Shown here: positions 6,748-13,725 of the stretch, piece after piece
How positions within the stretch are numbered: position 1 is the first letter of the stretch
Layout of the letters: each line of letters starts with the position of its first letter
NCBI GenBank assembly: GCA_031553225.1
Contig: JAVBLU010000028.1
Span: 1-47,292 of the forward strand
Reading direction: 5' to 3'
Origin: JAVBLU01 sp031553225
GTDB taxonomy: Bacteria > Bacillota > Clostridia > Christensenellales > UBA1750
DNA: 47,292 bases
Translations under genes and position numbers: made by a program
The notes under the pieces: model-generated
The model's input: only the letters and a program-made list of their open reading frames with translations
Database searches by the model: none
Told to the model about the DNA's origin: nothing

Positions 6748-8001
6748 GTGCGCGATCACCCGCTTGTAAAAACCCTGCTCGGCCTACAGGGCAACGTTCG
6801 CCCGTGCATCGTGTGGGAGCCGCTCTACGGCATTCCCTATCACCTGGTGACGCCTTTCGCGGCGCTGTACATGGCCGCGCTTGGCCTATCCGACGCGCGC
6901 ATCGGGCTGGTAGCGGCCGTTGGGGCGCTGTCTACCTTCGTTATGTCGCTGCTGTCCGGGCCGCTTGTGGACCGGTTCGGCCGCAGGGCCACGCTGCTCG
7001 TGTCCGATCTTGTCTCCTACGGCTTCGCCTGCCTTCTGTGGGCCTTCGCCCGTTCGGGCTGGTGGTTCTTCGCGGCCACGGTGTTCAACGGGGCGCGCCG
7101 CGTGTCCACCACGTCGTGGAACTGCCTGTACATTGAAGGCACCGATCCAAATCTTTTGGTGCATATCGGCACGCTCATCGGCATTGCCGGGCAGGTGTCC
7201 GTATTCTTCGCGCCCCTGGCGGGGCTGATCGTCGCGCGGCTCACCCTGGTGCCCGCCGTGCGCATCCTGTACGTGTTCTTTTGTGCCTGCATGACCTGTA
7301 AAGCCGTCGTCATCTTTCGCCAGACGAAGGAGATGCCCTTTGGCCGGGAACGCATGGCCCTCTCGCGCGGGCGCCCCTTTTTGGCGCAGGTGTTCGGGTT
7401 CCCGGAGGTGTTCCGCGCCTTCGTGAAGCAGCCGGGTACGCCGATCGTGCTGGCGCTCGCGGCGGTCCAGTCGGTGATTATGCTTGTGAGCGACACGTTT
7501 CTGGCGCTGTACGTTACGCGCGCCGTGGGCGTTCCGGACGCGCTCGTGTCCGTTTTTCCCATTTTAACGGCTGTGGCCATGCTGGCGGTGTACGCCTTCG
7601 TGTCGCACCGCGTGCGCCTGTCGGCCGTGCACCGCCCGCTGACGGCCGCGTTTGTCGTGCAAATCGTATGCGCGTCGCTGCTTATCGCCCTGCCCCGGGG
7701 CGCGGTGGTGCCCGCGCTTGGGTGCGTGCTGCTGTCGGGCGTGTCCATGGGGCTGCTCGCGCCGCTGATGGAGACGCTCACCGCGCTGCACGTGGACGCG
7801 GGCGAGCGGGCGCGCGTGCTTGGGGTGATCTATGCGGCCGTTCAGCTGGTTACCGCGCCGTTTGCGTACCTGGCGGGGCTGCTGTCGCAAAAGGCGGCCA
7901 TGGCGCCTTTCCTGCTCATCATCCTCGTGTCCGCGCTGGGGCTGTTCGTCGCCATGCGCAGCCGCACGCTGTCGCCAGCGCATAAGGAGGCCCTTTCATG
8001 A
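6748..8001 (+). CDS. MFS transporter
   Basis: 417 residues, about twelve hydrophobic segments. The loop between segments 2 and 3 has GPLVDRFGRRATLL, the major facilitator signature (G-x-x-x-D-R-x-G-R-R). The GTG start at 6748 has GAAGGAGGG 6 bases upstream. Its TGA overlaps the ATG of the CoA-transferase A gene, so the three genes 6748-9315 are probably one operon. That suggests it carries a substrate or product of the CoA-transferase, such as a short-chain acid, but the substrate is not readable from the sequence. Confidence 0.85.
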   Translation: MRDHPLVKTLLGLQGNVRPCIVWEPLYGIPYHLVTPFAALYMAALGLSDARIGLVAAVGALSTFVMSLLSGPLVDRFGRRATLLVSDLVSYGFACLLWAFARSGWWFFAATVFNGARRVSTTSWNCLYIEGTDPNLLVHIGTLIGIAGQVSVFFAPLAGLIVARLTLVPAVRILYVFFCACMTCKAVVIFRQTKEMPFGRERMALSRGRPFLAQVFGFPEVFRAFVKQPGTPIVLALAAVQSVIMLVSDTFLALYVTRAVGVPDALVSVFPILTAVAMLAVYAFVSHRVRLSAVHRPLTAAFVVQIVCASLLIALPRGAVVPALGCVLLSGVSMGLLAPLMETLTALHVDAGERARVLGVIYAAVQLVTAPFAYLAGLLSQKAAMAPFLLIILVSALGLFVAMRSRTLSPAHKEALS

Positions 8002-8669
8002 CCGATAAACGCGCAACCCAAGCGCAGCTTGCTCCCTACTTCCGCAGCGGCATCCGCGTGATGATCGGCGGGTTTCTGGGCTGCGGCACGCCGTACACCC
8101 TCATCCGCGCTCTGCTTGCCAGCGGCGCGTCGGACCTGACGCTCATCGCCTGCGACACCAGCTTTCCGGGCATGGGGAACGGCACGCTGGTGGACGCAAA
8201 GCGGTTTGCCCGCATCATCGTGTCGCACATCGGCACCAACCCGGAAACCCAGCGCCAGATGGCCGCGGGCGAGCTGGACGTGGAGTTCGCCCCGCAGGGC
8301 ACCCTGGCCGAGCGCATCCGCGCGGGCGGATCCGGGCTTGGGGGCGTAATCACCCCCACGGGGGTCGGCACCCTGGCCGCAAAGGGCAAACAGACCATCA
8401 CGCTTCAGGGCAAGGAGTACTTGATCGAGCTGCCTCTGCGCGCCCATCTCGCGCTCATCCGCGCCACGCGCGCGGACGAGGCGGGCAACGCCTTCTACGA
8501 AGGCTCCACGCGCAATTTTAACGCCTTGATGGCCATGGCCGCGGACACGGTGCTTCTGGAGGCGGACGAGATCGTGCCCGTTGGCGCCATCGCCCCTGAA
8601 GCGGTCATGTCGCCCGGGTTGTGCGTCACGCGCATGATACTTGGCGAGGGGGAGCGAGCCCGTGGCTGA
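7998..8669 (+). CDS. atoD: CoA-transferase subunit A (acetate/butyrate/acetoacetate type)
   Basis: 223 residues, the alpha subunit of a family I CoA-transferase. The N-terminal glycine-rich IGGFLGCGTP (near residues 23-32) and LTLIACDTSFPGMGNG are typical of AtoD/CtfA proteins. Such enzymes move CoA between acyl-CoA and acetate or acetoacetate in fermentation or short-chain-acid uptake. The ATG overlaps the upstream MFS stop, and its own stop overlaps the B-subunit start by 8 bases, so the subunits are translationally coupled. The exact acyl substrate is inferred only broadly. Confidence 0.88.
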   Translation: MTDKRATQAQLAPYFRSGIRVMIGGFLGCGTPYTLIRALLASGASDLTLIACDTSFPGMGNGTLVDAKRFARIIVSHIGTNPETQRQMAAGELDVEFAPQGTLAERIRAGGSGLGGVITPTGVGTLAAKGKQTITLQGKEYLIELPLRAHLALIRATRADEAGNAFYEGSTRNFNALMAMAADTVLLEADEIVPVGAIAPEAVMSPGLCVTRMILGEGERARG

Positions 8670-9315
8670 CGCAAAGGAACGCATCGCCAGGCGCGCGGCG
8701 CGCGAACTGCAGGACGGCTGGACGATCAACCTGGGCATCGGCATCCCGACGCTTGTGGGCAACTACCTGCCCAAGGGCGTGTCGGTGCTGCTGCATTCCG
8801 AGAACGGGTTTCTGGGCCTGGGCCCCGAGCCCGAGCCGGGCGGCGGTTCGCCCTATCTCACGAACGCGGGCGGCAGCCGGGTGAGCATTCTGCCGGGCGG
8901 CATGTGCTTTGGCAGCGACATGAGCTTTGCCCTCACGCGCGGCGGGCACGTGGACGCCACCATACTGGGCGCGCTGCAGGTGGACGAGCAGGGCCGCATT
9001 GCCAGCTGGATGGTGCCGGGCGTGCGCATGCCGGGCATGGGCGGCGCCATGGACCTGCTGGCGGGCGTAAAGCGGGTGATCGTGGCCATGCAGCACACCG
9101 CGTCCGGCGCGCACAAAATTTTGCCGGAATGCACGATTCCGCTCACCGCGCTGCGCTGCGCCGACCTGATCATCACCGACCTGTGCGTGCTGCGGCCAAC
9201 GCCGCAGGGGCTGCTTCTTGCCGAGATCGCCCCCGGCCTTACGCCCCGCGACGTGCAGGCGCAGACCGGCGCGCGCCTGGTCGTACCCGACGCCGTGCCC
9301 CTGATGCAGGAGTAA
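8662..9315 (+). CDS. atoA: CoA-transferase subunit B (acetate/butyrate/acetoacetate type)
   Basis: 217 residues, the beta subunit carrying the catalytic residue. The motif LHSENGFLGLGP holds Glu47, which forms the glutamyl-CoA thioester in family I CoA-transferases. NLGIGIPTLVGNYLP at the N-terminus and LPGGMCF are also characteristic. The GTG at 8662 lies inside the end of subunit A with a GAGGGGG ribosome binding site. It is the last gene of the MFS-A-B unit and faces the TauE/SafE gene on the other strand. Confidence 0.9.
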   Translation: MADAKERIARRAARELQDGWTINLGIGIPTLVGNYLPKGVSVLLHSENGFLGLGPEPEPGGGSPYLTNAGGSRVSILPGGMCFGSDMSFALTRGGHVDATILGALQVDEQGRIASWMVPGVRMPGMGGAMDLLAGVKRVIVAMQHTASGAHKILPECTIPLTALRCADLIITDLCVLRPTPQGLLLAEIAPGLTPRDVQAQTGARLVVPDAVPLMQE

Positions 9316-9331
9316 GCGCGTTTGCCGCGCT
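9315..9331. terminator. Small bidirectional terminator between convergent genes
   Basis: AGCGCG (9315-9320) and CGCGCT (9326-9331) with the loop TTTGC are followed by TTA. It lies exactly in the 16-base gap between the CoA-transferase B stop and the minus-strand TauE/SafE stop. Confidence 0.45.
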
Positions 9332-10099
9332 TTATGCCCAGAACAGGTCGTAGGCCACCCGCGCAAGGAGCAGCGCCAGCGCGACCACAAGCAGCGCGCG
9401 CACGGCCCTCGCGCCTTTGTTTACCGCCACCCGCGCGCCCAGCAGGTTTCCGGCCACCGAGGCGGCGGCGGCGGGCAGCGCGAGCAGCACGATCACCTGC
9501 CGGTCCAGCAAAAACGACACGAGCGAGGACACGCCCGACGCCAGGTTGATGGGTTTTGCGGTGGCGCTGGCGCGCACGTAGGGCAGGCGCATCAGGCCGT
9601 GAAACAGCAGCGTGAGGAAAACGCCCGTGCCCGGCCCAAAGAACCCGTCGTACATGCCCACGAAGAAGCCGATGGGCAGCGACGCCCACAAAAAGCGGCT
9701 TTGCGCCCGCCCGTCCTCCCCGCCGCGGCCGGCGCGGCCGGTGAGCAGCACAAGCGCCGCAAGCGCGGGTATGGCAAACAGCAAAAGCCAGCGCACCGCG
9801 TCTTCGGGCACGATCATGAGCAGCTTCGCGCCCAAAAAAGCGCCGGGCAGCGCGCCCAGCACGCCCAGGGCAGTGGGCTTCCACTCGATCTGGCCCTTGC
9901 GGGCGTAGCTGATGGTGGCCGACAGCGTGCCAATGCTGGCTGAGAGCTTGTTCGTTCCGGACGCCAGCCTGGGCGGAAGCCCCGCCGCTAGATACGCCGG
10001 AAGCGAGATCAGGCCGCCTCCGCCCGCGGCCGCGTCGATAAAGCCCGCCAGAAACGCCAGCGGGCACACGATCAAAAACATTCTGGGCGTCAGCTGCAT
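9332..10099 (-). CDS. TauE/SafE family membrane transporter
   Basis: 255 residues, about eight hydrophobic segments in two halves. The first half opens with AGFIDAAAGGGGLISLPAYL, the hallmark of the TauE/SafE (DUF81) family; the second half carries the related GFFVGMYDGFFGPGTG. These permeases export or import sulfite, sulfoacetate or other small organic anions. The ATG at 10099 is chosen because GGAGGG lies 5-6 bases upstream; upstream in-frame ATGs lack this. It has its own promoter and ends next to the convergent CoA-transferase genes. The substrate is unknown. Confidence 0.85.
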   Translation of the reverse strand: MQLTPRMFLIVCPLAFLAGFIDAAAGGGGLISLPAYLAAGLPPRLASGTNKLSASIGTLSATISYARKGQIEWKPTALGVLGALPGAFLGAKLLMIVPEDAVRWLLLFAIPALAALVLLTGRAGRGGEDGRAQSRFLWASLPIGFFVGMYDGFFGPGTGVFLTLLFHGLMRLPYVRASATAKPINLASGVSSLVSFLLDRQVIVLLALPAAAASVAGNLLGARVAVNKGARAVRALLVVALALLLARVAYDLFWA

Positions 10100-10151
10100 G
10101 AAGGCCCTCCGCGACATGAGTCGCGCCCGGCGCGCGCCGGGCGCATAGGGA

Positions 10152-10180
10152 AGGATACCACTTACGCGTGCCGCAGACAA
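10152..10180 (-). promoter_or_regulatory. Sigma-A promoter of the TauE/SafE gene
   Basis: On the minus strand a -35 TTGTCT (10175-10180) and a -10 TATCCT (10152-10157) are separated by 17 bases, about 50 bases before the start codon. Confidence 0.6.
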
Positions 10181-10181
10181 G

Positions 10182-10281
10182 CGGCGGGCGGGAGGCGCGA
10201 AGGGCCCCGCCCTGCGCGCCTCCCGCCAAGGGACTCGTCCCTTGGATCCCTTATGAACCCGGCCGCGACGCGGCCGGGTTC
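10182..10281. repeat. Stack of three perfect palindromes, REP-like
   Basis: Three hairpins stand head to tail. GGCGGGAGGCGCG at 10182-10194 pairs with its complement ending at 10226-10227 (13 bp). CCAAGGGA at 10226-10233 pairs with TCCCTTGG at 10238-10245. GAACCCGGCCGCG at 10255-10267 pairs with CGCGGCCGGGTTC at 10269-10281. The last one, together with the adjoining TGGATCCCTTAT (10243-10254), recurs in inverted orientation at 42407-42445, which marks it as a dispersed intergenic repeat. Confidence 0.65.
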
Positions 10282-10307
10282 AAGCGTTCCTTCGGGGGCC
10301 GCGTCGC

Positions 10308-10340
10308 AAAACCCGCCGGCGAAAGGCGCCGGCGGGTTTT
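10308..10340. terminator. Strong terminator hairpin, 14-bp perfect stem
   Basis: AAAACCCGCCGGCG (10308-10321) and CGCCGGCGGGTTTT (10327-10340) pair perfectly around a 5-base loop. The A and T runs lie at the ends of the stem, so it can act in both directions. It sits 46 bases past the stop of the minus-strand URO-D gene. Confidence 0.75.
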
Positions 10341-10386
10341 ACGGCGCAGCCTGTGGAACGGGTGCGACGCGGCCGGCGGGTTCCCT

Positions 10387-11574
10387 TCATATCGCCTCTG
10401 CGCCGCGCCCTCCAGTCCAGCCGTAGGAGGCGGGATCGCGCACGGCGTCGTACATGGCGTTCAGAACGGGAAGCGGGGTGCCGGGGGCGAGGTTGTTCGC
10501 CTCTTTAAGCAGGAAACGGCGGGTGTGAGGCGCGACGGAGCGTAGGATGCGCAGCGACTCCTCGCGGGCCTCGTCCGGGGTGGCGCTCAGCAGGAACCCG
10601 ACGGTCGGGCCGCCCTGAAGGACGACGTCCGGGCCAAGGGCGCGGGCCATGGCGGCGTGATCGATCGGATAGCCGGTGTCAAAGGTCCCGGCGTTCAGCT
10701 CATCGCGAATGGTGAGAAAGTGGCGGGTGGAATCGCCGCACAGATGCACGTTGTTCTTCCGCTCGCCTGTGGCGAGTCCGGCGATCAGACGCCTGTGGTG
10801 GGGCAGCACGAAGCGGATGTAATCGGCGTGGGAGATCAGCGCTATGGAGTCGTCGGCAAGGCCGGTCATGGGCGTGCGCTCGGGCTGCCCCAGCTCGCGC
10901 CGCCACGCGTGGATGCGCGCGACGGCCGTGTCGGCGAGGAAAGCGAGCAGATCGCTTGCCGCCTGCGGGTCCTCGTACAGCAGAAGGCAGAAGGCCGAGG
11001 GCCCCATCAGGCTGCACGCAACGGTCATGGGCCCGTCCGTGTGCGGGCCGCCGCCCACTTCTCCGATGGGGCAGCCTTCCAACTCCATGCCCTGCTCCTT
11101 GCGGCGCAGCATGGTCCTGCGGTGTTCCATCACCTGGGCCATCACCCCGCCGAAGGGGTCGGGCGGGCGGCGCAGGAACGAGGGCAGGTCCTCGGCCCGC
11201 AAAAAGTGCTGCGCGTAGGGCATCATGGGATCGGACATGTCGATGGGGCAGCCGTACCAGGCGGGCTCGGCCACATTCTGCATGTCCACATTCACGCGCC
11301 AGCCTTCGGGCGGCGGGCCCCAGGGCCGGTCGTCGCATAGCTCGCAGCGAAGGAACCGCTGCAGGCGCAGCTGCCAGCGCAGCATCATGTCCGTGTCGTA
11401 AAACATGGCGGCCATGGTATCGCGCCCTTCGTTGCGCGCGCGGTCGTTCATTAAGTAGCGGGCGTTTACGGAGAACAACAGCGGCGCGCGGCGCGCTTCC
11501 CCGCGGTGAAAGGCGGTCCACAGCGCCTCGTTCTCGCGGTTGTGCGCCTCATGATCGCGTACGGGAACAGCCAT
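10387..11574 (-). CDS. URO-D superfamily protein (cobalamin-methyltransferase-like fold), non-HemE
   Basis: 395 residues. It resembles the URO-D/CmuA/MtaA superfamily, TIM barrels that include corrinoid-dependent methyltransferases. NNVHLCGDSTRHF carries a His277-x-Cys279 pair like the zinc ligands of MtaA/MtbA-type enzymes. The third Cys ligand expected ~75 residues later is not seen; that region reads LLKEANNLAPGTPLP. The N-terminal RQAGR motif of true uroporphyrinogen decarboxylase is absent, so this is not HemE. The ATG at 11574 has AAGGAGGA upstream. It lies downstream of a promoter/tandem-terminator leader on the same strand and diverges from an ABC exporter. The substrate is unknown. 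Confidence 0.75.
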   Translation of the reverse strand: MAVPVRDHEAHNRENEALWTAFHRGEARRAPLLFSVNARYLMNDRARNEGRDTMAAMFYDTDMMLRWQLRLQRFLRCELCDDRPWGPPPEGWRVNVDMQNVAEPAWYGCPIDMSDPMMPYAQHFLRAEDLPSFLRRPPDPFGGVMAQVMEHRRTMLRRKEQGMELEGCPIGEVGGGPHTDGPMTVACSLMGPSAFCLLLYEDPQAASDLLAFLADTAVARIHAWRRELGQPERTPMTGLADDSIALISHADYIRFVLPHHRRLIAGLATGERKNNVHLCGDSTRHFLTIRDELNAGTFDTGYPIDHAAMARALGPDVVLQGGPTVGFLLSATPDEAREESLRILRSVAPHTRRFLLKEANNLAPGTPLPVLNAMYDAVRDPASYGWTGGRGAEAI

Positions 11575-11623
11575 GTCCTGCGTCCTCCTTCGGGCGTGTC
11601 AAGCGGCTCTAAGCGAAGGATAA

Positions 11624-11656
11624 CAAAAAAACCCGCCCCCGGCAAGCCGGGCGGGT
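11624..11656 (-). terminator. Second leader terminator before the URO-D gene
   Basis: On the minus strand a GC-rich stem (forward 11631-11656, ACCCGCC and GGCGGGT ends, one bulge) is followed by seven T residues (forward 11630 down to 11624). It stands 50 bases before the URO-D start codon, so it would block read-through unless relieved. Confidence 0.75.
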
Positions 11657-11658
11657 AC

Positions 11659-11680
11659 AAAAAAAGCGCCTCTCGCGCTT
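11659..11680 (-). terminator. First leader terminator before the URO-D gene
   Basis: On the minus strand AAGCGC, loop GAGAG and GCGCTT form a 6-bp hairpin (forward 11664-11680) that runs into a T-tract ending at 11659. Together with the terminator at 11624-11656 it makes a tandem pair. Confidence 0.6.
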
Positions 11681-11742
11681 CATCCGATCTGATTTTGATA
11701 GTAAAAAAACAGACATGACCCTTCAGGGCATCTATCATATGT

Positions 11743-11771
11743 ATCATAGCAAGAAAACGAAAACCTGTCAA
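11743..11771 (-). promoter_or_regulatory. Near-consensus sigma-A promoter of the URO-D leader
   Basis: On the minus strand a -35 TTGACA (11766-11771) and a -10 TATGAT (11743-11748) are 17 bases apart. This is among the strongest promoters in the window. Confidence 0.8.
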
Positions 11772-11821
11772 GCGTGCGTGAAAAAAGAGGAGGTTTCGCG
11801 AGCGCGGCCGAAACGCCCGCG

Positions 11822-11853
11822 AACCGCGCTATGCCGCCGCGGCATACGCGGTT
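11822..11853. promoter_or_regulatory. Palindrome next to the ABC-exporter promoter, possible operator
   Basis: AACCGCG-C-TATGCCG at 11822-11836 is mirrored by CGGCATACGCGGTT at 11840-11853, giving 14-bp arms with one extra base. Its right end reaches the -35 box of the exporter promoter. It could be a repressor site or an mRNA-independent hairpin; no regulator gene lies nearby. Confidence 0.4.
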
Positions 11854-11881
11854 TGCCCGGAGGCGGCCGCGGCCCTATGAT
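11853..11881 (+). promoter_or_regulatory. Promoter of the ABC-exporter operon
   Basis: TTGCCC at 11853-11858 and TATGAT at 11876-11881 are separated by 17 bases, 50 bases before the ATPase start. It diverges from the URO-D leader promoter about 80 bases away. Confidence 0.6.
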
Positions 11882-11930
11882 GGTAGAGTGGCGAGAAGCC
11901 GCCCAACGCCGGATGAAAGGGAGGCGCAGC

Positions 11931-12914
11931 ATGGCCTACATCGAGATGACGAACGTGCGCAAGGTGTTTCGTGTGCACAAAAAATCACCGGGGCTGCTGG
12001 GCGCGCTGAGAGGCGCGCTCGTGCGGGACACGCAGGTGGTGGAAGCGCTGAAGGGCATCAGCTTCAGCGCGCGGGAAGGGGAGATGATCGGATACATCGG
12101 CCCAAACGGCGCGGGCAAGTCCACATCCGTTAAGGTGATGAGCGGGGTGCTCGTTCCCGACGGCGGCACGTGCGTGATCGGCGGGCGCGTGCCCTGGACG
12201 CAGCGGCGCCAGCACGCGGCGGATATCGGCGTGGTGTTTGGCCAGCGCTCGCAGCTGTGGTGGGACAACCCCGTGCGCGATTCCTTCGAGCTGCTGCGCG
12301 ACATCTATGGCGTGCCGCAGACCGACTACCAAAGGCGCCTTGGGCGGCTGCTGTCCACGCTGGACGCGGAAGCGCTGCTCCCCGTGCCCGCCCGCCAGCT
12401 CTCGCTGGGGCAGAGGATGCGCTGCGAGCTGATTGCCGCGCTGCTGCACGCGCCAAAGCTTTTGTTTCTGGACGAGCCGACCATCGGCCTGGACGCCGTG
12501 TCCAAGCGCAGCCTGCGCGCGTTTCTGGCCGGGCTGAACGCCGAGGGCGGCACCACCATGCTGCTCACCACGCACGATATGGACGATATCCAGGCGCTGT
12601 GCCGCCGCGTGCTGGTCATCGGGCACGGCCAGATTCTGTACGACGGCGATATGGACCGCCTGCGCGCGCAGTACGCGCCCCAAAAAACGCTGCGCGCGCA
12701 ACTGCGCGCCCCCGCGCCGCCCCTTCAGCTGCCCTTCGCGCTTCATGTGGAGCAGAGCGAGGAGCAGGTGAGCGTGTCCTTCGACCCGGCGGCCATCGCC
12801 GCGCAGGACGTGCTCGCCGCCCTGTCCGCCCGCTGCTGTTTGGGCGAGTTCACCCTTACCGAGCCGGACGTGGAGGAAGTGGTAACCCGCCTGTACCGGG
12901 TGATGGCGCTATGA
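11931..12914 (+). CDS. ABC-2 type exporter ATP-binding protein (COG4586-like)
   Basis: 327 residues. The nucleotide-binding domain has Walker A GPNGAGKST (Lys63), the signature LSLGQRMR (a LSxGQ variant), Walker B LLFLDEP and the switch LLTTHD. A C-terminal extension of ~90 residues follows. The DNV/NatA-like start and the partner permeases match a widespread uncharacterised Firmicute exporter family. The ATG has AAAGGGAGG upstream. Its stop overlaps the next gene's ATG. It energises export or insertion of an unknown substrate by the two permeases. Confidence 0.88.
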   Translation: MAYIEMTNVRKVFRVHKKSPGLLGALRGALVRDTQVVEALKGISFSAREGEMIGYIGPNGAGKSTSVKVMSGVLVPDGGTCVIGGRVPWTQRRQHAADIGVVFGQRSQLWWDNPVRDSFELLRDIYGVPQTDYQRRLGRLLSTLDAEALLPVPARQLSLGQRMRCELIAALLHAPKLLFLDEPTIGLDAVSKRSLRAFLAGLNAEGGTTMLLTTHDMDDIQALCRRVLVIGHGQILYDGDMDRLRAQYAPQKTLRAQLRAPAPPLQLPFALHVEQSEEQVSVSFDPAAIAAQDVLAALSARCCLGEFTLTEPDVEEVVTRLYRVMAL

Positions 12915-13720
12915 GGCCGGCTGCGATATGGACCCTGCTGCGCGTGAACATAGGCAAGGACATGCAGTTCCGCGCGGCGTTTTGGAGCCGCAATGCGCTG
13001 CACCTGTTCTGGAGCTACATCACTGTGCTCATCATCGCCGTGTTTTACCGCCTGGGAAGCGCGCACAGCGCCGTGAGCATGAGCCAGGCCGTGGCCATGA
13101 AATGGATCGGCCAGGGCATGTACCTGCTGGTGGGCGGCATGGGCGTGGACGAGTACCTGTACAGCCGCGTGCGCTCGGGCGACGTTGCGCTGGATTTGTG
13201 CCGCCCGATGGACTTGTACGCCTCTATGTACGCGCACCTGTTTGTGGACAAGCTGGCCCGGGCGCTGCCGCGCGCCGTGGCGGCGCTTAGCGTGGGCGCG
13301 CTGCTTCGGGGGGACATGCATCTCTCGGGCCCGGCCTCCCCGGCCGCGCTCCTGTGCGCTCTCGCCGCGCTGTCCACCGGATATCTGCTCTCCTGCGCCC
13401 TGGAGATGATCATCTACGGCCTGAACATGGACGTGGAGAGCGGCAGCAACAAGGCCGACCTGTTCGGCGTCGTCATGCTCACGCTCTCCGGCACCATGGT
13501 GCCTTTGGCGCTTTTTCCGCCCGCCTTTGCCAAATTTATGCTGCTGCAGCCCTTTGCCGGCATGATCGACCTGCCCGCGCGGCTGTACGCGGGGGTGCTC
13601 CCCCCGGCGCAGCTGCCGCTTGTGCTGGGCATCCAGCTGCTTTGGCTGGCCGCGGCCCTGCTGGCCGGGCGCTGCCTGGTGGGCGCCGGGCGCAGGCGCA
13701 TCATCGTGCAGGGAGGGTGA
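12911..13720 (+). CDS. ABC-2 family transporter permease (first subunit)
   Basis: 269 residues with about six membrane segments, of the ABC-2 permease type that accompanies COG4586 ATPases (COG4587-like). It has an N-terminal cytoplasmic RAAFWSRNALHLFW region and a conserved VRSGDVALDLCRPMDLY loop that probably contacts the ATPase. It starts in the ATGA overlap with the ATPase and ends 5 bases before the second permease, so the three genes are co-translated. No substrate clue is visible. Confidence 0.82.
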   Translation: MRPAAIWTLLRVNIGKDMQFRAAFWSRNALHLFWSYITVLIIAVFYRLGSAHSAVSMSQAVAMKWIGQGMYLLVGGMGVDEYLYSRVRSGDVALDLCRPMDLYASMYAHLFVDKLARALPRAVAALSVGALLRGDMHLSGPASPAALLCALAALSTGYLLSCALEMIIYGLNMDVESGSNKADLFGVVMLTLSGTMVPLALFPPAFAKFMLLQPFAGMIDLPARLYAGVLPPAQLPLVLGIQLLWLAAALLAGRCLVGAGRRRIIVQGG

Positions 13721-13725
13721 AACGG

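Larger units (their letters stand above)
11624..11736 (-). ncRNA. Candidate short leader RNA or sRNA with tandem terminators
   Basis: A strong minus-strand promoter predicts transcription from about 11736. Within ~80 and ~113 bases the transcript meets two rho-independent terminators. The body holds a small CCCT/AGGG hairpin and a U-rich stretch. It either acts as an attenuated 5' leader controlling the URO-D gene or is a free small RNA. No known riboswitch motif was recognised by eye, and a frame through it remains open but has no ribosome binding site or family likeness. Confidence 0.45.

Noticed and set aside
10387..11574. Calling the URO-D genes hemE
   Set aside because: Neither protein has the N-terminal RQAGR or other HemE substrate residues, and no haem genes are nearby.
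11575..11740. Cobalamin riboswitch before the URO-D gene
   Set aside because: No B12-box-like sequence or the ~200-base multi-helix layout is visible.
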